A stretch of 64,000 bases of DNA. It comes from CAVQBC01 sp963710665. GTDB taxonomy: Bacteria > Actinomycetota > Thermoleophilia > Solirubrobacterales > Solirubrobacteraceae. The number at the start of each line of letters is the position of its first letter. Position 1 is the first letter of the stretch. The stretch is taken from assembly GCA_963710665.1 (NCBI GenBank), contig CAVQBC010000006.1, positions 496,001-560,000 on the forward strand, written 5' to 3'. A model generated the notes under the pieces. The model searched no databases, was not told where the DNA came from, and was given only the letters and a program-made list of their open reading frames with translations. Below are positions 27,188-35,650 of this stretch, piece after piece. Made by a program: the position numbers and the translations under genes.

Positions 27188-27359
27188 GCGCGGCGGGTCC
27201 GCTCGCTGACCCTCCCCTCCAGGTCGGTTTCATTCCCGCCCTCCAGGGGGGATACTTGTTTGTGGCGCGTCGGTAGCTCGGAATCTGGCGCGCCGGCACA
27301 TCGAGTAGCAGAGCCTTGTCCCCGTCCGTTCGGGCCGCTTGGTCCGTGGAGCTCCGTTC

Positions 27360-29610
27360 GTGGCAAGCACACCGGACGTCGCCGGTCGTCTCAGCGCCGT
27401 GAGAAGGCGCCGGGCGGTCCTGCTCGCCGCCGCGTTGGTGGCAGTCTGGTGCGCCCTCGCGGGTCCTGCCTCGGCCGCGGACGTCGGTGACGTCGGCGGC
27501 GCGGTCGGCTCCGCCGTCAAGGGCGCGTCCGACGCCGCGGGCTCAGCCGTCGGCGGCGGGTCGTCGCAGGGCGAGTCGGCGGACCGCGGCGAGTCGTCGC
27601 AGTCCGCGTCCGATCAGCGGTCCACCCCGGCCGGCGACGCCCCACAGAGCTCCGCCCGCGAGACAACCGACCGCGCCGCGGACACCGTCGGATCCGCAAC
27701 CCGCGAGGCCACGGACCGCGCCGCGGACACCGTCGGGTCCACGACCCGCGAGGCCACGGACCGCTCCGGCTCCGGGAGCACCGACACTTCCAGCACCTCG
27801 GCCCGCGAGGCGACTGAGCGCGCCGGCACCGCGGCCGCACCCACTTCCCAGGCCGATGCCCGCGAGGCCAACGGCTCCGCCGACTCCCACGCCGCGACTG
27901 ACCGGGCCCGCGAGGTCGCGACGACCCCGACGCAGGCTGTCGATCGCGCCACCCAGCGGACCCAGCCGGCGGCGGACAGGGTTGCGACCCGTCCCGACAT
28001 CGACACATCCGAGACGCCGAGGACCTCCTCCACCGTGGAGCAGGTCACCACGACGGTCGAGCGGAGCGTCCGCGAGCCGATCGAGGCCGCGCCGCAAGAG
28101 GTCACCCGGGCCGCTGCGCCCGTTACGGACCGGATCGCACCGGGCGTCGAGAGGGTCGCGCCGGCGGCCCCCGCCATCGACCGGGGGACGCCCGCCGACA
28201 AGCCGATCTCGCGCGCCGTCAAGCCGGTGCAGGACACGCTCGCCCCGACGGCGACACCGGTCCGAGACGCGGTCGAGCCGGCGGTCAGGCCCGTCGCCGA
28301 TACCGTCGCCCCGGTGACCGACACGGTCCGGCGGGTCGTGGCGCCCGTGGCGCAGGCGGTCGAGCCGGCGGCCGCGCAGGTCGCTCCCGTGGCCGACACC
28401 GCCACGCGGGTCGTCGCGCCCGTGGCGCACGCGGTCGAGGCGGTCACGCCGGTCGCCGACACCGTCGGTCCGGTGGTGAAGCCGGTCGCTGACGCCGTCG
28501 CCCCGGCCGTGGACAGGATCGCGCCCGTCACCGACGCGGTCACGCCGATCGTGGCGCCCGTCACCGACGCGGTCACGCCGATCGTGGCGCCCGTCGCCGA
28601 CGCGGTCACACCGGTCGTGAGGCCCGTCGCCGACGCGGTCACGCCGGTCGTGGCGCCCGTCGCCGACGCGGTCACACCGGTCGTGAGGCCCGTCGCCGAC
28701 GCGGTCACGCCGGTCGTGGCGCCCCTCGCCGACGCGGTCGCGCCGGTCGTGGCGCCCCTCGGTGACGCCGTCACGCCGGTGGTAGACGCGGCCGCGACCG
28801 GTGGTCACGCCGGTGGTCGACGTGGCCTCGCCCGTGGTGGCGCCCGTCGCCGATGCGGTCGGCCCGGGGCTGACGCCGGTCGTCGACGCCATCGGGCCGG
28901 CGCTGGCGCCCGTTGCCGACGCGGTCGGATCTGTGCTGTCGCCCGTCGTTGACGCTGTCGCCCCGGTGGTCACGCCCGTCACCGATGCCGTTGCTCCGGT
29001 GGTCACGCCGGTTGTCGACGTGGCCTCGCCCGTGGTGGCGCCCGTCGCCGATGCGGTCGGCCCGGCGCTGACGCCGGCCGTCGACGCCATCCGGCCGGCC
29101 CTGGCGCCGGACGCGATTGCTGCGCCGACGCCTGTAGTCGACGCGGTCGCGCCGGCCGCCCCCGCCGCCGCGCCCCTCGCCGAGGTGATGGCGCCGGTCG
29201 TCCCGGGTTCCATGGGGCCGCGCCTCGTGGGCGCGCCCGCACGCGTCTCGGCGGCTGTGGGCCGCGAGGACGTGCCCGCTCCGGCCGCGCCGCCGGTGCG
29301 CGGCGCCGTTGATGCCGCCCATTCCACCTTCGCCCCATGGGCCGCGACCTCCGTGGCTCAGGACTCGCCAAGGCAGGCCACGGCGGCGTCGGAGCCCGGT
29401 CGCGGTGGCGTTTCCGATGTTCCCGGCGGGTCATCTGGCATCTCCGGATCCGGGGTGGCCGCGTCGGCTCAGGCGGCGTCGTCCACGACGACCGCTGCGA
29501 TCCTCGTTGCGCTCTTGTGCCTGTCGATGGTGGGCCTCGGCAGGTTGGTCCTGACACCGGCCCGATGGCGGCCGGTGGTCTTCGTCTCGCTGCTCGAACG
29601 GCCCGGCTAG
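27360..29610 (+). CDS. Cassette gene A1: secreted Ala/Pro/Val-rich repeat protein with C-terminal membrane anchor (one frameshift as written)
   Basis: Corrected length is about 749 residues. GTG 27360 (MASTPD) is chosen because its paralogue at 31455 starts with the same sequence. A signal peptide (about residues 12-42, VLLAAALVAVWCALAGPASA) precedes a Ser/Thr/Arg/Glu-rich region and a long array of 11-residue repeats such as APVADAVTPVV. The frame shifts at about A28797; deleting one base restores the repeat on both sides. The end is a hydrophobic helix (TTAAILVALLCLSMVGLGRL) and the tail RWRPVVFVSLLERPG. It should be an extended surface or wall-spanning protein. It is followed 81 bases later by cassette gene B1. 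Confidence 0.75.
28521..28784 (+). repeat. Eight tandem 33-bp units encoding 11-residue repeats
   Basis: Units begin every 33 bases from 28521 and encode [AR]PV[TA]DAVTP[IV]V. Units three and five, and four and six, are nearly identical at DNA level, showing recent expansion as a 66-bp pair. A further 198-base (6 x 33) duplication links 28800 and 28998 downstream. Confidence 0.9.
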
Positions 29611-29691
29611 CCCCCGCGCGGGGTGGCCGCAGGTGCGTCGGCGCGCTGGTGCGCGCCGCGCTCGGTTCCGTTCGAGACAAGGAGACGACTC

Positions 29692-31041
29692 ATGTTTGGC
29701 AATGGCTTTGCGCCTGTGGTGCGGCGCTGGTGGCCGGGGGTGTTGGTGGTGGCGGCGATAGCCGGAGCGCTGCCGGCCGGGGCGATGGCGGCTTCCCCGG
29801 ATCGGCCGCGCATCGGTCAGCGGCCGCTCGAGCCCGCGGCCGGATGGCATGGACGGGCGATCGTCAGGGTGCACCGGCACAGGAGCGCTGTCCTGGCGTC
29901 GGCGACGCCTCGGCCCTCGGGCTGGTCGGCGGGGCCGGTGCGGATCGGCGCCGGGCTCTCGACGCCGGAGGGCTCGCGGCGCGTCCGTGAGATCCAGCGG
30001 CGGCTGAAGCGGCTGGGGTACGACCCGGGACCCGTCGACGGGCGCTTCGGCCGGCGCACGCGGGCCGCGGTCGGCTGGTTCCAGCTCAAGCACGGCATGC
30101 CGGTGACCGGCGTGGCGACCGCCGCGGTGGTCCGGCACGTCCGCGCGCGCAGGCACGGAGACAACGCCGGGACGCCGTCCCGCGCCGCGGAGCCGGCGCG
30201 GCCCCGGACGAGCCCGGCGGGCATGCCCGCCCGGGAGCTTCCGACCGCGGCGACCCAGGCGGCACGGGACGACGGAACGGCGTGGTGGTGGGCCGCAGGC
30301 GCCGCTGCCGCGGCGCTGGCGCTCCTCGCTCTGGGCCTCTGGCGCTTCGCGCCGCGAGGCCGGGACGACGAGGCCCCGACGGTGTACGAGCTGTGGGCCG
30401 AAGGCCACAGCCCGGATCCCGCGATCGGCGGCTTCAGGGGCGTGGTCAAGGCGGTCTCGGTACCGGAGGAGCCCCGTCCGCGCGGCTGGACCGGCGACTC
30501 GCAGTACCTCGTCGAGGACCCGACCAGGGCGGGCCCGTTCTGGGTGCCGGCGACGGCGGTCGAGGATCTCGGGGCGGCGCGGCAGGAGCCGACGCCGGCC
30601 GAGACGGGCCACCCACGGGCGATCGGCTACCTGAACATCGCGCCCGGTGAGGAGGCCGGAGAGCGCGCGGAGACGTCGGCGGCCGGGGAGGCGATGGACG
30701 ACGCGTGCCGCGAACGCGACTGGGAGCTGATCCAGATCGTGCGCGACAGCGCATCCACCCCGGGCCATCGGTCCGAGCGACCGGGGCTGAGCTTCGCGCT
30801 GGAGCGCGTGGCCGCCGGGGAGGCGTCGTGCCTCGTCGTCGGGCGGCTCGGGCACCTGGCGCGCTCGGTCACGGAGCTGGGCGGCCTGCTGGATTGGTTC
30901 ACCGAGCACGAGGCGACGCTGCTCATCTGCGACATCGAGCTGGACACCTCCACGACCACCGGGCGGCGCAGCGCGCAGACGCTCGCGGCGGTGAGCGCGT
31001 GGGAGCGCGCGCGCAGCGACGAACACGACCACGCGCAATGA
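29692..31041 (+). CDS. Cassette gene B1: peptidoglycan-binding, membrane-spanning protein with degenerate resolvase-like domain
   Basis: A 449-residue protein from ATG 29692, with AAGGAG upstream. Layout: signal peptide 1-33; peptidoglycan-binding domain 1 at 95-150 (VREIQRRLKRLGYDPGPVDG); transmembrane helix 198-219; an unrecognised region 228-295 (YELWAEGHSPDPAIGGF, YLVEDPTRAGPFWV); and a serine-recombinase N-terminal-like domain 308-441 (RAIGYLNIAPGEEAG, RPGLSFALERVAAGEASCLVVGRLGHLARS, DIELDTSTTTGR). The catalytic serine of resolvases (RVST) is replaced (NIAP), and the first active-site arginine is His388. It is probably not a recombinase; the fold would be cytoplasmic and the peptidoglycan-binding part outside. 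Confidence 0.8.
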   Translation: MFGNGFAPVVRRWWPGVLVVAAIAGALPAGAMAASPDRPRIGQRPLEPAAGWHGRAIVRVHRHRSAVLASATPRPSGWSAGPVRIGAGLSTPEGSRRVREIQRRLKRLGYDPGPVDGRFGRRTRAAVGWFQLKHGMPVTGVATAAVVRHVRARRHGDNAGTPSRAAEPARPRTSPAGMPARELPTAATQAARDDGTAWWWAAGAAAAALALLALGLWRFAPRGRDDEAPTVYELWAEGHSPDPAIGGFRGVVKAVSVPEEPRPRGWTGDSQYLVEDPTRAGPFWVPATAVEDLGAARQEPTPAETGHPRAIGYLNIAPGEEAGERAETSAAGEAMDDACRERDWELIQIVRDSASTPGHRSERPGLSFALERVAAGEASCLVVGRLGHLARSVTELGGLLDWFTEHEATLLICDIELDTSTTTGRRSAQTLAAVSAWERARSDEHDHAQ

Positions 31042-31054
31042 CGTCGGACACGCC

Positions 31055-31282
31055 ATGACGCCATCCTCCGACCCGGTCGGGCTCGACCGCGCGCGCCGGG
31101 CAAAAGCCCGCGCCCGCCTGCGCCACCACGAGCGGCGGGAGCTCCGCGCCCTCCAGCTCGCGGTCCGGGCCGAGCACGATCCGACCGCCCGCCTCCTCGA
31201 GGCGCGCGCCGACCAGGCCTACCTCGACGCCCTCGCCATCGCCGGCGAACACCACATCTCGCACACGACCGACCACCGCTGA
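31055..31282 (+). CDS. Small Arg/Ala-rich protein between the two cassettes
   Basis: A 75-residue, highly charged, probably all-helical protein (RARRAKARARLRHHERRELRA) ending HHISHTTDHR. It starts 13 bases after gene B1 with no clear ribosome site, and has no counterpart after gene B2. No family is recognised, and it could be a chance open frame. Confidence 0.4.
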   Translation: MTPSSDPVGLDRARRAKARARLRHHERRELRALQLAVRAEHDPTARLLEARADQAYLDALAIAGEHHISHTTDHR

Positions 31283-31304
31283 CACCCCCTCCGACGCCCG
31301 CGAC

Positions 31305-31327
31305 GCCCCGCTCGCCCCGAGCGGGGC
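31305..31327 (+). terminator. Strong hairpin after the first cassette
   Basis: A perfect 10-bp stem, arms GCCCCGCTCG and CGAGCGGGGC, with a CCC loop and no T-tract. It separates cassette one from cassette two and may end transcription in this GC-rich genome. The remaining sequence to 31454 holds only the leader of gene A2. Confidence 0.5.
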
Positions 31328-31454
31328 CGGCGACTCGAGTCCGGAAGATGACGCTTCGCTGCGGGCGTTCCGGCGGCGGCATAGAATCGCCACATTGGCG
31401 CTCGGATAGCGCCGGTTCGTCCGCATCGCCGGGCATGAGCCCGCGGAGGTGACG

Positions 31455-32783
31455 GTGGCAAGCACGCCGGACTCGGATGGTCCAGTGGGCGCTTCGAGCC
31501 CCGCGGTCCGGCTCGCGCTGCTCACCGTCCTCGCCCTCGCCGGCTGGGCGCTCGCCCCGGCCGCGGTCATGGCGAACGTGGGCTCCGCGGCGATCGCCGC
31601 CGATGCCGCGACGGCAGCCGCCTCGACGTCCGCCGCCGGCGCGGTGCAGCAGGCGCAGGCGGCCACCGCGGCGGTGCAGGCGGAGGCCGCCGCGCGCGTG
31701 CAGGCCGCGACCGCCGCGGCCCAGCCGGCGGCCGCCGCCCCGGCTCCGCCGCCCCCGCCGGCCCCGCCGGTCGAGCAGCCACAGACGCCGCCCAAGCCGG
31801 CGCCGGCCGCGGCTGTGGAGCAGCCCAGGGCGCCGACCCGCGCGCCCCGGCCCGCCCCCGCGGCACGCCCGCAGGCGCCGGCCGGGACTACGGCGCCGCG
31901 CCCCGCCGAGCGGCGTCCCGAGCCGCTCACCGCCACGCGGCCCGCGCCCGACCGCCACGCCGCTCCGCAACGCGAGCCGGTGGACCGGGGTCCCGACCCG
32001 GTCGCCAGGCCCGGCGGCGCGCCCGCCGAGCCCCGCCGCGACGTGGCCGCGGACCCCCGCCCGAGCCCCCTCGCCACGCCGCGCCCGGAGGTGGGCCCGC
32101 CGCCGCCCGACGCGAGCTCGCTCGTCACGCCCATCCTCGACGCGATCGCCCCGCTGACCGCCCCGGCGCTGGTCACCGGCGACCTCGCCCGCTCGCTTGT
32201 CTCCGGCGTGTTCGCCGACGTCGCCCGGATCGTCGACCTCCGCGCCCGCGGGGCGCCCATCCCCCAGGACGTCGCCGCGCCACCCGCCGGAGCCGTCGCA
32301 CCGCCCGCGCCCGCCGCGCCAATGGCGGCACCGCCGCGGGGCTCCCCCACCGTGCCGGCGGTGGCGCGGCACCTGCGCGCACAGGCGATCGCCGCGCCGG
32401 CCCCCAGGGCACGCGAGCCCGCCGTGCCGGCGGTGTCGCGCGCGGTGCACCGCACCGACGCGCCCCACCCCCAGCACGCCGTCGCATCCCGCGCCGCGCC
32501 GCCCCCGGCCGCCACACATCCGCGCGACCGGGCGACCGCGCCGCCCCCGTCGCCGAGCGGCCGCCCCGCCCGCGACCGCGCCGTCGAGCGGCCTGCTCCC
32601 GGCACCGGAGGCCTTCCCGGCAGCGTGATGGCGGCCGCCGCGTCCGCGGCGCCGCCGGCGTCGGTGGCAGCCGTCCTCGTCGCCCTCCTGGGCCTCGCGA
32701 CCTTCGGCTTCTCCACGCTCGTCGTGCCCCCGGCCCGGTGGCGGCCGGTGGCCTACGTCTCCCTGCTCGAACGACCCGGCTGA
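31455..32783 (+). CDS. Cassette gene A2: secreted Ala/Pro-rich protein with C-terminal membrane anchor
   Basis: A 442-residue paralogue of A1. GTG 31455 (MASTPD) has GGAGG five bases upstream. A signal peptide (LALLTVLALAGWALAPAAVMA) is followed by an Ala/Gln helical stretch and a long Pro/Ala/Arg-rich low-complexity region without the regular 11-residue array of A1. The C-terminus is again a hydrophobic helix (VAAVLVALLGLATFGFSTLV) and RWRPVAYVSLLERPG. Only the start, anchor and tail are conserved between A1 and A2, implying that these ends carry the function while the stalk is free to vary. Confidence 0.75.
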   Translation: MASTPDSDGPVGASSPAVRLALLTVLALAGWALAPAAVMANVGSAAIAADAATAAASTSAAGAVQQAQAATAAVQAEAAARVQAATAAAQPAAAAPAPPPPPAPPVEQPQTPPKPAPAAAVEQPRAPTRAPRPAPAARPQAPAGTTAPRPAERRPEPLTATRPAPDRHAAPQREPVDRGPDPVARPGGAPAEPRRDVAADPRPSPLATPRPEVGPPPPDASSLVTPILDAIAPLTAPALVTGDLARSLVSGVFADVARIVDLRARGAPIPQDVAAPPAGAVAPPAPAAPMAAPPRGSPTVPAVARHLRAQAIAAPAPRAREPAVPAVSRAVHRTDAPHPQHAVASRAAPPPAATHPRDRATAPPPSPSGRPARDRAVERPAPGTGGLPGSVMAAAASAAPPASVAAVLVALLGLATFGFSTLVVPPARWRPVAYVSLLERPG

Positions 32784-32866
32784 CCCCGGAGGGGTCCGCT
32801 CGGCGGCGTCCGCGTGCGCCCGCGCGCGAACGCCGGGGTGTCGTTCCGACGTCAAGGAGATGAGAG

Positions 32867-34213
32867 ATGCGACGCGATGGCTTTGCGCCGTTGGCGCGGA
32901 GCTTGTTGCCGGGCGTCGTCGCGCTCTGGCTGGCGGCATTGTGCGCGCCGGCCGGCGCCGCGACCCCGCAACGACCCAGCATCGCGGAGCGACCGCTCGC
33001 GCCGGCGGCGAGCTGGCACGGGCGCGCGATCCGCGATGCGCACGACCACGAGCAGAGCCTGCCGACGGCGGGCGGCCGGCCGGAGGGCTGGTCGGCCGGC
33101 GCCGCCCGGCTCGGGACCGGCCTGCAGCGGCCCGGCGGCTCGCGGCGCGTGCGCGAGATCCAACGCCGCCTGCGCCGGCTGGGGTACGTCCCCGGGCCGG
33201 TGGACGGGATCCTCGGCCCGCGCAGCGAGGCGGCGCTCGGGTGGTTCCAGCTCAAGCACGGCCTCCCCGTGACCGGCGTGGCCACCGCCGCCACGGTCCG
33301 CCACGTCCGCCTGCGCACCGCTCCCCGGCCCGAGGAGCCGTCGACCCGCACCGCACAGCCCGAGGAGACCCCGCAGGAGCCACGCGCCGCCGCCGAGCCC
33401 ACCGCGGATCGCACCGCCGCCGACGGCGGCGACGACGGAGAATGGCGGGACGCCGCCGCCGTCATCGCGGCCGCCGTCGCGCTCACGCTGCTCGCCGTGG
33501 TGCTGTGGCGGCGGCGCCGGCGCCCCCGGCTGGTCCAGGCGGTCGCGCTCTACGAGCTGTGGGCGTACGGCCACAGCCAGGACCCCGCCATCGGCGGCTT
33601 CAAGGGCGTGGTGCGGGCGGTCTCGGTCCCCGACGACCCGCGTCCGGCAGGCTGGACCGGGGAGTCCCGCTACCTGGTGGAGGATCCGACCCGGACGGGA
33701 CCGTTCTGGGTCGCGGCGGCCGACGTCGACGAGCTCGGCGCCGCCCGGCAGGAGCCCACGCCGCAACCCCCGCCGGCCATCCGGGCGCTGGGGTACATCA
33801 ACCACCCGCCCGCCGAGGAGGGCGGCGAGACCCACGCCGGCGAGGGGCCGTCGGACGCGGCCGTCATCGACGCCACCTGCGCGGAGCGCGGCTGGGAGCT
33901 CGTCCGCATCGTGCGCGACAGCACCCCCACCAAGGGCCGCCGGACCAAGCGCCCGGGGCTCGCCTTCGCGCTCGAGCAGCTCGCCGCCGGCGAGGCCGAG
34001 TGCCTCGTCGTCGCAAGGCTCGGGCACCTCGCGCGCTCGATCACGGAGCTCGGCGGCCTCCTGGACTGGTTCGGCGAGCACGACGTCCGGCTGGTGGTCT
34101 CCGACATCGACCTCGACACGTCCACCACCACCGGCCGCCAGGCGGCCCAGACGCTCGCCGCCGTCAGCGACTGGGAGCGCCGGCGCACGCACCCGACCCA
34201 CTCGAAGCCATGA
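32867..34213 (+). CDS. Cassette gene B2: peptidoglycan-binding, membrane-spanning protein with degenerate resolvase-like domain
   Basis: A 448-residue paralogue of B1, aligning along its whole length. ATG 32867 has AAGGAG upstream. Signal peptide 1-31, peptidoglycan-binding domain (VREIQRRLRRLGYVPGPVDG), helix near 196-215, the shared middle region (YELWAYGHSQDPAIGGFKG, YLVEDPTRTGPFWV) and the resolvase-like domain (RALGYINHPPAEEGG, RPGLAFALEQLAAGEAECLVVARLGHLARS, DIDLDTSTTTGR). As in B1, the nucleophile serine is absent and the first active-site arginine is His, while RS of LARS is kept. The same substitutions in both copies indicate a selected, non-catalytic role. Confidence 0.8.
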   Translation: MRRDGFAPLARSLLPGVVALWLAALCAPAGAATPQRPSIAERPLAPAASWHGRAIRDAHDHEQSLPTAGGRPEGWSAGAARLGTGLQRPGGSRRVREIQRRLRRLGYVPGPVDGILGPRSEAALGWFQLKHGLPVTGVATAATVRHVRLRTAPRPEEPSTRTAQPEETPQEPRAAAEPTADRTAADGGDDGEWRDAAAVIAAAVALTLLAVVLWRRRRRPRLVQAVALYELWAYGHSQDPAIGGFKGVVRAVSVPDDPRPAGWTGESRYLVEDPTRTGPFWVAAADVDELGAARQEPTPQPPPAIRALGYINHPPAEEGGETHAGEGPSDAAVIDATCAERGWELVRIVRDSTPTKGRRTKRPGLAFALEQLAAGEAECLVVARLGHLARSITELGGLLDWFGEHDVRLVVSDIDLDTSTTTGRQAAQTLAAVSDWERRRTHPTHSKP

Positions 34214-34226
34214 CCGGACCCACCGC

Positions 34227-34976
34227 TCACGCCCCGCGGCCGGGCGCCACGACGCGCTCGCCGGGCCGGGACACCCCCCGCCCGATGAGCTCGGCCACGA
34301 CCAACGCGGCGATCATCTCGACGCCGAGCAGCGCGAGCAGCACCGTGAGCTGCAGCCGCGCGGCCTCGGCCGGTGACGCGCCGCCGAGGATGAGGCCGAC
34401 GAACGTGCCGGGCAGCGACACCAGCCCGACGTTCTTGGTCTGGTCGATCACCGGGATGAGGCCGGTGGTCACCGCGCCGCGGACGATCGGGGCCAGCGCC
34501 GCCTGCGCGGTGGCGCCGAGCGCGAGCCGCGCCTCGATCACCGCGAGCTCGCCGCCGACCGCCTCGACCATCCGGCGGCCGGTCAGCGACGTCGCGGCCA
34601 TCGCGCCGCCGATGAGGATCCCCGCCACCGGGATCAGCTCGCGCGGGGTCGGGGAGAAGGCGCCGCTGAGCAGCAGCGGCGCGAGGCCGCAGCCGGCCCC
34701 GACCGCGATCGCGGCGCCCGCCCGCAGCGCCGGCCGCGACACGCCGCGCAGGCGGCCGCCCGCGGTGATCGTCGCGGCCCCCAGCATCACCGCCACGAAC
34801 GCGGCGGCGAGCCCGGCGTGCTCGAAGACCACCGTGACCACCGCGCCCACCGCGGCGAGCTGCGCGGTGGCGCGCACCGCCGCGATCGCCAGCTGGCTCT
34901 CGAGCCCGATCCGCCGCACGCGCGAGATCACGATGGCGACGACCACGAGGCCGGCGGCGACCGCGACCTGGATCAT
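34227..34976 (-). CDS. fetB: FetB-like ABC transporter permease (UPF0014)
   Basis: A 249-residue protein with about seven helices. LESQLAIAAVRATAQLAAVG, ISTPRELIPVAGILIGGAM-like (here SPTPRELIPVAGIL) and GLIPVIDQTKNVGLVSLPGTF-GLILGGASP are signatures of the FetB/YbbM family. In E. coli FetAB exports iron and protects against peroxide; metal specificity here is inferred. The start overlaps the stop of fetA by four bases. The gene lies tail to tail with cassette gene B2. Confidence 0.87.
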   Translation of the reverse strand: MIQVAVAAGLVVVAIVISRVRRIGLESQLAIAAVRATAQLAAVGAVVTVVFEHAGLAAAFVAVMLGAATITAGGRLRGVSRPALRAGAAIAVGAGCGLAPLLLSGAFSPTPRELIPVAGILIGGAMAATSLTGRRMVEAVGGELAVIEARLALGATAQAALAPIVRGAVTTGLIPVIDQTKNVGLVSLPGTFVGLILGGASPAEAARLQLTVLLALLGVEMIAALVVAELIGRGVSRPGERVVAPGRGA

Positions 34977-35623
34977 CCGAGCACCTCGGCGACCGGCCCC
35001 TGCGCCCGCAGGCGCCCGTCCTCGAGCAGCGCGGCCCGCGTGGCCAGGCGCCGGACCTGGGCCGCGTCGTGGGTCACCACGACGACCGCGAGCCCGTCAT
35101 CGGCCAGCCGGCGCACGAGCGCCTCCACCCCCGCCACGGCGCGCGCGTCGAGCGCGCCCGTGGGCTCGTCGAGCAGCAGCGCCTCGGGCCCGCGCACCAG
35201 CGCACGCGCGATCGCCACCCGCGCGGTCTCCCCGCCGGAGAGCTCGCCCGCCTCGCGCCCCAGGAACTCCGGCCCGAGCCCCGCCTCGGTCAGCGCGGCG
35301 CCGAACGCCTCCTCCCGCGGGTCCGCGAGCGCGAACGCGAGGTTCGACCGCACGTCGCCTGGCAGCATCACCGGCGGCTGCCCGACGAGCCCGACGCGCC
35401 GGCGCAGCTCACAGGGGTCGAGCTCGCGCGTGTCGTGCCCGCCGACCGTCACCCGCCCGGCCGCCGGCTCGTCGAGCCGCACCAGGCAGCGCAGCAGGCT
35501 CGACTTCCCCACCCCCGACGGCCCGAGCAGCGCGGTGACGGCGCCCGCCGGCGCGGTGAGGTCGACGTCGCGCAGCACCGTCTTCCCGGCCCGCGCAACC
35601 GTGAGCCCCTCCGTCGCCAGCAC
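34973..35623 (-). CDS. fetA: FetA-like ABC transporter ATP-binding protein
   Basis: A 216-residue ATPase with Walker A GPSGVGKSS, signature LSGGE, Walker B ALLLDEPTG and switch histidine VVTHD. GTG 35623 is the start. Translationally coupled to the FetB-like permease (ATGA overlap), so they form one exporter. Confidence 0.88.
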   Translation of the reverse strand: MLATEGLTVARAGKTVLRDVDLTAPAGAVTALLGPSGVGKSSLLRCLVRLDEPAAGRVTVGGHDTRELDPCELRRRVGLVGQPPVMLPGDVRSNLAFALADPREEAFGAALTEAGLGPEFLGREAGELSGGETARVAIARALVRGPEALLLDEPTGALDARAVAGVEALVRRLADDGLAVVVVTHDAAQVRRLATRAALLEDGRLRAQGPVAEVLG

Positions 35624-35650
35624 GGCCGGGACTCTAGGCGCCGGGCGCGC

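Noticed and set aside
28521..28784. CRISPR array
   Set aside because: The repeats are contiguous 33-bp coding units without unique spacers and no cas genes are near.
29692..34213. Mobile element carrying resolvases
   Set aside because: The resolvase-like domains lack the catalytic serine, are joined to a transmembrane helix and peptidoglycan-binding domain, and no terminal repeats or transposase were seen.
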